A DNA stretch of 64,000 bases from Nocardioides speluncae (GTDB taxonomy: Bacteria > Actinomycetota > Actinomycetes > Propionibacteriales > Nocardioidaceae): the NCBI RefSeq assembly GCF_003121585.1, contig NZ_QEOO01000022.1:1-64000 (forward strand), written 5' to 3'. The stretch's first letter is position 1. The number at the start of each line of letters is the position of its first letter. Below, one piece after another: positions 57,623 to 64,000 of the stretch. Both the position numbers and the translations under genes were made by a program. Below the pieces are notes generated by a model. It ran no database searches. It was given only the letters and a program-made list of their open reading frames with translations, and was not told where the DNA came from.

Positions 57623-58066
57623 ATGGTGGACATCTTGCACAGGGTCGGGGTCAAGGCGGAGCCCAAGGACGTGTACGCCGCCATCGCCACCCGGGACGGC
57701 CTCGCCGCGTGGTGGACCGAGGACACGAAGGGCGAGAGCACAGTCGGCGGCAAGCTGGAGTTCCGGTTCCCGCCGGGTGGCTTCGACATGGAAGTGCTCG
57801 AGCTGGAGGCGGACAAGCGGGTGCTCTGGAAGGTCGTGGACGGCCCCGAGGAGTGGATCGGCACCAAGGTGATCTGGGACCTCAACCAGATCGAGGGCGG
57901 CTTCACGATCGTGATGTTCAAGCACGAGGGATGGCGAGAGCCGGTGGAGTTCATGCACCACTGCAGCACCAAGTGGGCGACCTACCTGATGAGCATGAAG
58001 GCCCTCGTCGAGACCGGCACCGGCGCGCCCTCGCCGCACGACCTACGGATCAGCGAGTTCGACTGA
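57623..58066 (+). CDS. SRPBCC (AHSA1) domain protein
   Basis: 147 residues from ATG 57623 (GAGAGAGGGAAGAG upstream). Complete SRPBCC fold: DILHRVGVKAEPKDVYAAIATRDGLAAWWTEDTKGESTVGGKLEFRF, then EWIGTKVIWDLNQIEGGFTIVMFKHEGW and the C-terminal helix MHHCSTKWATYLMSMKALVETG. Proteins of this type bind hydrophobic ligands; many pair with HxlR or ArsR regulators, as here. Ligand unknown. Confidence 0.85.
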   Translation: MVDILHRVGVKAEPKDVYAAIATRDGLAAWWTEDTKGESTVGGKLEFRFPPGGFDMEVLELEADKRVLWKVVDGPEEWIGTKVIWDLNQIEGGFTIVMFKHEGWREPVEFMHHCSTKWATYLMSMKALVETGTGAPSPHDLRISEFD

Positions 58067-58077
58067 GGCAGCGCCAG

Positions 58078-58161
58078 GGCGGCGCTTCGCGTAGCATCGG
58101 AGTCACCTCGCCTCGACCACGAGGCCTGTCGATGGCTCACGGTGCGCCGCGAAGCGCCGCC
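58078..58161. other. Structured inverted-repeat element between SRPBCC and TrmH genes
   Basis: GGCGGCGCTTCGCG (58078-58091) and CGCGAAGCGCCGCC (58148-58161) are exact complements; inside is the hairpin CCTCG-ACCA-CGAGG (58111-58124) and partly complementary flanks. It starts 11 bases after the SRPBCC stop, so it may terminate that transcript, but the long arms and internal fold are more elaborate than needed. Confidence 0.5.
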
Positions 58162-58214
58162 TTCATGACACTCTCCCGTCAGATCCACCCCGAAGGACTC
58201 CACCCCGCGACCTG

Positions 58215-58730
58215 GTGAGCGCGCCCAGGATCCGCAGCCCGCGCGAGCTCAAGCAGCAGCGCCGGCGCCGCCACCACCGCTGCTGGGACCATCTGGTCGC
58301 CGCTCCGCTCTGGCCCAAGTACGGCGTCAACCTTGGCACCCTGATCCGCACGTGCGACGCCGTCGGCGCCTGCATCGCGGTCCCCCGGCTGCCCTGGATC
58401 CAGGAAGCACTCGCCGAGGGCAACACCCTGCCCAAGCCGGCCTGCGTGCATTGGACAGGTCGGGACGTTGAGTCCTGGCTGGCCGCGCAGCGAGCGACCT
58501 CGACGATCGTCGGCGTGGAGCTCACCGACGAGTCCACCAGGCTCGGCGACCTACCGGCCGCCCGGCGGCGGACGGTGATGGTGCTAGGCCACGAGCGGAC
58601 CGGGATTCCGCCCGAGGCCCTCGAACTGGTCGACACCGCCGTCGAGATCCCGATGGTGGGCTACGGCTCGAGCCTCAACGTCGCCGTCGCGGGCTCGCTG
58701 GTGCTCTACCGGCTCGCCGGGCTGCTCTGA
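58215..58730 (+). CDS. TrmH/SpoU-family RNA methyltransferase
   Basis: 171 residues from GTG 58215. SPOUT knot motifs: KYGVNLGTLIRTCDAVGACIAVPRLP (motif 1 with NxGTLIRT), VMVLGHERTGIPPEALELVDTAVEIPMVGYGSSLNVAVAGSLVLYRL (motifs 2 and 3 with the GHERTGIP and SLNVA stretches). Uses SAM to methylate ribose 2'-OH, probably of tRNA or rRNA. Short, lacking the N-terminal RNA-binding domain of some members. Substrate not assignable from sequence. Confidence 0.85.
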   Translation: MSAPRIRSPRELKQQRRRRHHRCWDHLVAAPLWPKYGVNLGTLIRTCDAVGACIAVPRLPWIQEALAEGNTLPKPACVHWTGRDVESWLAAQRATSTIVGVELTDESTRLGDLPAARRRTVMVLGHERTGIPPEALELVDTAVEIPMVGYGSSLNVAVAGSLVLYRLAGLL

Positions 58731-58736
58731 GCCAGG

Positions 58737-59639
58737 TCAGCCGTGGTCGGCGCACCACTGGTCGCGGGCCGCCGACGACGGCGACGCGAACGCCACCCGG
58801 ATCAGCCGCGCCTGGGTGGCGGCGTACTCCTCGATCGCGCGCTTGGCGAGCAGCCGGTCGATCGGCGTCCGGGCCAGCACCAGGTTCTCGGCGTTGCGCC
58901 AGACCATCTCGCGCCAGCCGCGCATGATCGTGCCGGCCGCGGCGGCGTCGACACCAAGAACGCTGAAGTCGTCGAACGCCGGGTCGAAGCGGGCCGCCTC
59001 CTCGGCGAAGACCGGGTCCATCAGCGCGTCGAGTCGCGGGTTGTAGGCGTTGTGATCGGGCTTGTGGCTCGCGCCCGAAGCGCCGCTCAGCCCGACCTCG
59101 GCGAGGACGTAGGAGAAGTCGCGGTTGACGTGGGCGTTCATCGCGAGCAGGAAGTTGCCCATACCGGTCATCGACCGGTCGTCGGCCGCTTGGAGCGCGA
59201 TCCGCCACGCCGTCGGCACCGACGCCGTGTCGCCGCGATGCCAGGCGTCCATCGCGTCGAAGTAGAGATCCGCGAAGACCGCGTCCACCTGACCGAGCCA
59301 GACCTCGTCGTCGAACCAGCCCGCGTTGACCGCCGTCCGCACATCCTCAGTCACCCGCAGGTAGGCCAGCCCGAAGATCGCGTCGTGGTCGCAGGCGGCC
59401 GCGTCGCGATCGAGCCGCCGCTGCATCTCGACAATGGTGGCGTCGATGCACGACGGCGCGCCGTCCGGACAGATCGAGCCGGTGTAGGGCGTGTGCGGCA
59501 CCGGCCGCGGCGGCAGGATCTCGATCACCGGATCCAGCCAGCCCGCCTGGAGCGGATCGTCGGCGACTGCCGGCGATCCCAGGGGCAGGGCGACGAGAAG
59601 CGCCGTGACGGCGCCGACCAGTGGGCTCCGCATCCTCAT
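58737..59639 (-). CDS. Secreted DUF5995-family protein
   Basis: About 300 residues from ATG 59639 (ATG 59633 equally possible). Signal peptide MRMRSPLVGAVTALLVALPLGSPAVA. Mature part is helical: IVEMQRRLDRDAAACDHDAIFGLAYLRVTEDVRTAV, VNRDFSYVLAEVGL preceded by GMGNFLLAMNAH, then HKPDHNAYNPRLDALMDPVF and FDDFSVLGVDAAAAGTIMRGWREMVWRNAENL. This matches the actinobacterial DUF5995 family in my recollection. Conserved His/Asp residues hint at a catalytic or metal site but no activity is known. Convergent with the TrmH gene (6-base gap). Confidence 0.75.
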   Translation of the reverse strand: MRMRSPLVGAVTALLVALPLGSPAVADDPLQAGWLDPVIEILPPRPVPHTPYTGSICPDGAPSCIDATIVEMQRRLDRDAAACDHDAIFGLAYLRVTEDVRTAVNAGWFDDEVWLGQVDAVFADLYFDAMDAWHRGDTASVPTAWRIALQAADDRSMTGMGNFLLAMNAHVNRDFSYVLAEVGLSGASGASHKPDHNAYNPRLDALMDPVFAEEAARFDPAFDDFSVLGVDAAAAGTIMRGWREMVWRNAENLVLARTPIDRLLAKRAIEEYAATQARLIRVAFASPSSAARDQWCADHG

Positions 59640-59728
59640 AGCCAAGACAACGTGCGCGGCCCGCTCCCAGTCACGGCAGGCGCGCCACTACTGTGGACGA
59701 AGGGGGACGAAACGAGGAGGTTCACGGC

Positions 59729-61939
59729 TTGCCCAAGCCAGTCCAGGCGGAACCCGCTCCCGTCGACCCGGCCGAGTTCGACCTGCTCGTGCGCGGTGAG
59801 CATGGCCATCCACACTCCATCCTCGGACCTCATCCCCACGACGGCGGCGTCACCGTCCGGGCCTATAAGCCGCTCGCGAAGACGGTCGCTGTGTTCCACA
59901 GCGGGATCCGGACCGAGCTTGCCCACGAGCACGACGGCGTCTGGGTCGGCGTACTCCCGGCCAAGCAGGTGCCGGACTACCGGCTGCAGGTCACCTACAA
60001 CGGCACCGCCCACACCGTCGACGACCCGTACCGCTTCCTGCCCACCCTCGGCGAGACCGACCTGCATCTGGTCAATGAGGGCCGCCACGAGGAGCTGTGG
60101 AAGGTGCTCGGGGCCCACGTACGCCGCTACGACGGCGTGACCGGAACCTCGTTCGCGGTCTGGGCGCCGCACGCGAAGGGCGTGCGGATCAAGGGCGACT
60201 TCAACAACTGGGACGGCCGCGAGCACCCGATGCGCCAGCTCGGCGTGAGCGGGGTGTGGGAGCTTTTCGTGCCGGACGCCCCGGTCGGCAGCCGCTACAA
60301 GTTCCTGGTCCTGGGCGCCGACGACACCTGGCGGGAGAAGGCCGACCCTCTCGCGTTCCACACCGAGGTGCCGCCGCTGACCTCGAGCGTGGTCTTCGAC
60401 TCGGCGTACACCTGGAACGACGACGAGTGGATGAGCGAGCGCGCGGCCCAGCAGCCGGTCGAGCGACCGATGTCGATCTACGAGCTGCACCCCGGCTCCT
60501 GGCGCAAGGCCTCCAACGGCAACGGCGGCGCGGTCCTCAACTACGACCAGCTCGCCGACCAGCTGATCCCCTACGTCACCGACCTCGGCTTCACCCACGT
60601 CGAGCTGCTGCCGGTCATGGAGCATCCGTACGGCGGCAGCTGGGGCTACCAGGTGACGTCGTACTACGCACCTACCGCGCGCTTCGGCGACCCGGACGGC
60701 TTCCGGCGGCTGGTCGACCGGCTGCACCAGGCCGGGATCGGCGTGATCGTCGACTGGGTGCCGGCGCACTTCCCCAAGGACGACTTCGCGCTCGCCCGCT
60801 TCGACGGGACCCCGCTCTACGAGCACCCCGACCCGAGCCTCGGCGAGCACCCCGACTGGGGCACCTACGTGTTCGCGTTCGGCCGGCCGGAGGTGCGCAA
60901 CTTCCTGGTCGCCAACGCGCTCTACTGGCTGGAGGAGTTCCACGTCGACGGGCTGCGCGTGGACGCCGTGGCCAGCATGCTCTACCTCGACTACTCCCGG
61001 GAGCCCGGTGAGTGGACCCCCAACGTCCACGGCGGCAGGGAGAACCTCGAGGCCGTGCACTTCCTGCAGGAGCTCAACGGCACCATCTACAAGCGGGTCC
61101 CCGGCGCGATGACGATCGCGGAGGAGTCGACGTCGTGGGAGGGCGTCACCCGCTCGACCAGCGAGGGCGGGCTCGGCTTCGGCTTCAAGTGGAACATGGG
61201 CTGGATGCACGACTCGCTCGGCTACCTGCAGAACGACCCGGTGCACCGCAGCTACCACCACGACCGGATGACGTTCTCGATCGTCTACGCCTACACCGAG
61301 AACTACGTGCTCCCGATCAGCCACGACGAGGTCGTGCACGGCAAGGGCTCGCTGCTGCGCAAGATGCCGGGCGACCGCTGGCGCAAGCTGGCCAACCTGC
61401 GCGCGTTCCTGGCCTTCATGTGGGCGCACCCCGGCAAGCAGCTACTGTTCATGGGCAGCGAGCTCGGCCAGGACGCCGAGTGGGCCGAGGCGCGCGAGCT
61501 GGACTGGTGGCTGCTCGACCACCCCGAGCACCGCGGCGTACACGCGCTGGTGCGCGACCTCAACTACGCGTACGTCGACACCCCCGCGCTCTGGGCCCGC
61601 GACAACGATCCGGCCGGCTTCGCCTGGATCGACGCCGACGACGCGGACCGCAACGTGTTCGCCTTCGTCCGTCGAGCGCCCGGCGCCCCCGACCTGGTCT
61701 GCGTCGCCAACTTCGCCGCGCTCCCCCACGAGGGCTACCGGCTCGGCTTGCCCGCAGCCGGCAGCTGGCAGGAGCTGGTCAACACCGATGCCGAGTCCTA
61801 CACCGGCAGCGGCGTCGGCAACCTCGGCACAATCGACGCCACAGCGCACGACGGGAAGGGCGTCAACCACGCCGGCCTGCCGGCGTACGCCGACATCGTG
61901 ATCCCGCCGCTCGGCACCATCTGGTTCCGCAAGGCCTGA
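59729..61939 (+). CDS. glgB: 1,4-alpha-glucan branching enzyme GlgB
   Basis: 736 residues from TTG 59729, chosen for GAGGAGG seven bases upstream; GTG 59693 in the same frame is the alternative. Makes alpha-1,6 branches in glycogen. Two CBM48-type N-terminal domains ([60 protein letters not shown]), then a GH13_9 barrel: [45 protein letters not shown], nucleophile Asp in [19 protein letters not shown], Glu in [15 protein letters not shown], and Asp in [15 protein letters not shown]-terminal beta domain complete. Normally next to mak; here 7.8 kb away. Confidence 0.95.
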   Translation: MPKPVQAEPAPVDPAEFDLLVRGEHGHPHSILGPHPHDGGVTVRAYKPLAKTVAVFHSGIRTELAHEHDGVWVGVLPAKQVPDYRLQVTYNGTAHTVDDPYRFLPTLGETDLHLVNEGRHEELWKVLGAHVRRYDGVTGTSFAVWAPHAKGVRIKGDFNNWDGREHPMRQLGVSGVWELFVPDAPVGSRYKFLVLGADDTWREKADPLAFHTEVPPLTSSVVFDSAYTWNDDEWMSERAAQQPVERPMSIYELHPGSWRKASNGNGGAVLNYDQLADQLIPYVTDLGFTHVELLPVMEHPYGGSWGYQVTSYYAPTARFGDPDGFRRLVDRLHQAGIGVIVDWVPAHFPKDDFALARFDGTPLYEHPDPSLGEHPDWGTYVFAFGRPEVRNFLVANALYWLEEFHVDGLRVDAVASMLYLDYSREPGEWTPNVHGGRENLEAVHFLQELNGTIYKRVPGAMTIAEESTSWEGVTRSTSEGGLGFGFKWNMGWMHDSLGYLQNDPVHRSYHHDRMTFSIVYAYTENYVLPISHDEVVHGKGSLLRKMPGDRWRKLANLRAFLAFMWAHPGKQLLFMGSELGQDAEWAEARELDWWLLDHPEHRGVHALVRDLNYAYVDTPALWARDNDPAGFAWIDADDADRNVFAFVRRAPGAPDLVCVANFAALPHEGYRLGLPAAGSWQELVNTDAESYTGSGVGNLGTIDATAHDGKGVNHAGLPAYADIVIPPLGTIWFRKA

Positions 61940-61968
61940 CGGCAGGGCCGCCAGATAGGGTTTCGGGC

Positions 61969-62748
61969 GTGAGCGACCAGCGGCCGACCGTGACCACCCG
62001 CGACGAGGGCGTGGCCCTCATCACCTGGTCGGCGACGCTGCAGGACCAAGGCTGGCTGGTCGCGCTGGAGGCGGTCAGCCAGGAGGTCGAGAAGGCGCTG
62101 GCCGACCACGTCCGGGTGGAGGCGCTGGTGCCGGTCGGCGACGAGACCGGACAGCGGATCGCGACCTGGAGCGGGCTCCGCCGCGAGGGCGTGCTGCGCG
62201 GCGTACCAGGCCCGGGCGGCGACGCCGACCAGATCCTGTTCGCGCGGCTGGCCGGCGACGTACCGCACTCCCAGCCCGACGGCTTTCGGGCGCTGCTCAA
62301 CTCGTTCCTGCCCCGCAAGCGAGCGATCTCGCAGATGCTGGTGCGCGGCCCGGAGGACCGGGTGCTGCTGTGCCGGCTGACCTACAAGGACGACTGGGAC
62401 CTGCCGGGCGGCGTGGTCGAGGTCGGCGAGTCGCCACAGGTCGCCGTCTCCCGCGAGGTCAGCGAGGAGCTCGGGCTGACCATCCCGGCCGGGCCGCTGC
62501 TACTGACCGACTGGCTGCCGCCGTGGGGCGGCTGGGACGACGCAATCTGCCTGGTCTTCGACGGCGGCCGGCACGACGGCGACCTGCTGGACGACATGGT
62601 TCGCCAGGAGCGCGAGATCCGGGCCGCCGAGTTCTGTACGCCGGAGCAGGTCGAGGAGCGCTGCGCCGACTTCACCGCACGCCGGGTGCGGGCCGCGCTG
62701 GCCAGCCTCGGCGGCAACGGCCCGACGTATACCCAGTCCGGGGAGTAG
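61969..62748 (+). CDS. NUDIX hydrolase with N-terminal extension
   Basis: 259 residues from GTG 61969, 29 bases after glgB. The first 120 residues (TVTTRDEGVALITWSATLQDQGWLVALEAVSQEVEKAL) are of unknown fold. The NUDIX domain has the box GGVVEVGESPQVAVSREVSEELGL (G-x5-E-x7-REV-SEE-LG) and an ISQMLVRGPEDRVLLCRLTYKDDWDLPG opening. NUDIX enzymes hydrolyse nucleoside diphosphates linked to other groups; ADP-glucose or ADP-ribose are possible given the neighbours, but this cannot be read from sequence. Confidence 0.82.
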   Translation: MSDQRPTVTTRDEGVALITWSATLQDQGWLVALEAVSQEVEKALADHVRVEALVPVGDETGQRIATWSGLRREGVLRGVPGPGGDADQILFARLAGDVPHSQPDGFRALLNSFLPRKRAISQMLVRGPEDRVLLCRLTYKDDWDLPGGVVEVGESPQVAVSREVSEELGLTIPAGPLLLTDWLPPWGGWDDAICLVFDGGRHDGDLLDDMVRQEREIRAAEFCTPEQVEERCADFTARRVRAALASLGGNGPTYTQSGE

Positions 62749-62821
62749 TTCACCCGCGCAGCCCTGGTGATCCCCCGGACGGGTGACGCAGCACCGGCCC
62801 GGTCGCGACGAGCATCGGGCC

Positions 62822-63814
62822 ATGGTGAGCAATGAGCGCAGGGGCCTTCTTGGTACGACGGCACTCGCAGGTGTCCTGACGACCGTCCAGGCGGTGCGAG
62901 GGATCGAGACCGTAGAAGGTCTGTGGACGCCGTCGTGGTGGCTGGCGGCAGCCGGCTGCCTGCTCGGCGTGGGCGTGGGGCTCGTCCCTCGGCCGACTTC
63001 CACTGAGCGGCACCGCTGGCTCATGTCAGCGGGCCTCGTGGCGGCCGCGCTGATGTTGGCTCCGGCGTTGATGCGAGCGCCGTGGACGCTGCTGATGGCG
63101 ATCATCTGGCTCGGCGGCAAGATCACCGGCGGTCCCGCACACTTCGACCTGGAGCCCGACTGGTTCGGCACCGGCGTGCTGATCGTGGCGCTGCTCGCCG
63201 GCGGCGGCATGGTCGGCCAGGTGCGGGCGGACCGCCGTTTCGGGCGGCAACGGTGCCGCAGCTGCGGCCGCTCCGGGCCCGCGCCCGCGCCGCTCCGGCG
63301 CCGGCTGCTGCGGGTCGCGGCGGCGTTCGCGATCCTCGCGCCGCTGCCGTACGCCGTACTCAAGACCGCTTGGGGTCTGGGCTCGGACGCCGGGCTGCGG
63401 GACCCACACATCTTCGACGACGTCTCGTTCTGGTCACCCGGGTTCGGCGACACCTCGATCCTGTCGGCGGTGGCCATCGCCGCGGCCATCGCGATGGCGG
63501 TGCCGGTCCGGCATCGCTTCGCCCGGCTGGCCCTAGGTTTCGTCGGAAGCGTCGGATCGGTGATGCTGGTCCCGGTCGGCGCGATGGCCGTGGTCGGATT
63601 CACCCGGGTCGCGCTCGGCCTCGACAGCCTCTACGACCCGGGCCTGCACGCGTGGGTGTTCGTGCTGGTCTACGTCAGCTTCATCGTCTGGGGAGCCGGG
63701 CTGTCGGTGCTGACTGCGACCTACCTCGCCGGGACCCGGCCACCCTGCGCCGCCCACGTCTCACCCGCACGGGGGATGTCCAGGCCGCGGGCACCCGTCA
63801 TCCTTGGCCCATGA
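62822..63814 (+). CDS. Multi-pass membrane protein of unknown function
   Basis: 330 residues from ATG 62822 (GTG 62783 also in frame). About seven hydrophobic helices, among them LWTPSWWLAAAGCLLGVGVGLVP, WLMSAGLVAAALMLAPAL, GTGVLIVALLAGGGMVGQV, AAAFAILAPLPYAVLKTAWGL, and LGFVGSVGSVMLVPVGAMAVVGF. A cytoplasmic Cys pair (RCRSCGRSG) lies between helices. No known family recognised. Its stop overlaps the next gene's start (ATGA at 63811), so the two are coupled. Confidence 0.65.
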   Translation: MVSNERRGLLGTTALAGVLTTVQAVRGIETVEGLWTPSWWLAAAGCLLGVGVGLVPRPTSTERHRWLMSAGLVAAALMLAPALMRAPWTLLMAIIWLGGKITGGPAHFDLEPDWFGTGVLIVALLAGGGMVGQVRADRRFGRQRCRSCGRSGPAPAPLRRRLLRVAAAFAILAPLPYAVLKTAWGLGSDAGLRDPHIFDDVSFWSPGFGDTSILSAVAIAAAIAMAVPVRHRFARLALGFVGSVGSVMLVPVGAMAVVGFTRVALGLDSLYDPGLHAWVFVLVYVSFIVWGAGLSVLTATYLAGTRPPCAAHVSPARGMSRPRAPVILGP

Positions 63815-64000
63815 CCGGTCGCTGGATCCTGCGCAGGACGGTGTTCCTGCTGATCGGCGGCGCGATCCTGGTCGCCAACGCCACTCTGGTCCTCGGCGTG
63901 GTGTCGGTGGCCGTCCCGGACGGCGCACCCGGCCAGCCGCTGCTGATGGTGCTGACGCTGCTGGCGGTCGGGCTGGTTGGCCTCCTGCCCGGCCTGCGCG
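63811..64000 (+). CDS. N-terminus of a membrane protein, cut by window edge
   Basis: 63 residues visible (MTGRWILRRTVFLLIG...). Two hydrophobic helices, one ending in LVLGVVSVAVP and one in LLAVGLVGLLPGLR, like the sensor part of a histidine kinase. That reading is only a guess, because the rest lies outside the window. Start overlaps the stop of the preceding gene. Confidence 0.5.
   Translation, partial: MTGRWILRRTVFLLIGGAILVANATLVLGVVSVAVPDGAPGQPLLMVLTLLAVGLVGLLPGLR

Overview
The window is GC-rich DNA dense in genes, with the codon bias, frequent GTG starts and gene content of an actinobacterium. The family mix points to Nocardioidaceae (Nocardioides-like): the GlgE maltosyltransferase pathway, two DUF222/HNH (13E12-type) endonucleases, an M36 fungalysin, a secreted lysyl oxidase and an AmcB-like radical SAM cluster. 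This is inference; no rRNA is present. One tRNA (Ala, GGC) is present. No integrase, transposase or CRISPR array was seen.

Layout. 1-10.4 kb is accessory: an MddA-like methyltransferase, an alpha/beta hydrolase-LuxR fusion, a thioesterase, an SRPBCC/ArsR-type pair with a large palindromic operator, ChrA, and an ECF sigma factor next to a frameshifted YCII gene. A frameshifted HD-GYP-LuxR gene and a frameshifted hydrolase follow. 10.5-22 kb is housekeeping: tRNA-Ala, histidine phosphatase, rsfS, nadD, a VTT membrane protein, proA, lysyl oxidase, etfA/etfB, secreted and membrane proteins, enoyl-CoA hydratase and a metalloprotease. A long rod-like inverted-repeat element (14338-14499) lies between proA and the lysyl oxidase gene.

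22-62 kb carries a glycogen / alpha-glucan pathway in pieces: glgX, glgP, glgE, treS, maltokinase (mak) and glgB. TreS makes maltose from trehalose, Mak phosphorylates it, GlgE polymerises maltose-1-phosphate, GlgB branches the glucan, and GlgP and GlgX degrade it. These genes are separated by unrelated cargo: an NB-ARC/TPR regulator, an M36 protease and an HNH endonuclease between glgP and glgE; a two-part island between glgE and treS; and ribokinase, ADP-ribosylglycohydrolase, a phytase-like lipoprotein, a second HNH gene, an HxlR/SRPBCC pair, a TrmH-type methylase and a DUF5995 protein between mak and glgB.

The most interesting part is the glgE-treS island (about 40.9-47.9 kb). Decayed copies of the glgE 3' end sit at its internal boundary (42833-42960) and at its right edge (about 47822-47860). 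The right-hand module holds an APH-type phosphotransferase, a zinc-ribbon XRE/TPR regulator, a small conserved protein, and a radical SAM/SPASM enzyme. That enzyme overlaps by ATGA a 51-codon gene encoding a peptide that ends TWDNRPSWDNWSRR, followed by a pentapeptide-repeat protein. This reads as a RiPP cluster making a peptide with several three-residue (W-x-N type) cyclophanes, with the pentapeptide-repeat protein a candidate self-protection factor. The window ends in membrane proteins and the start of a truncated gene.
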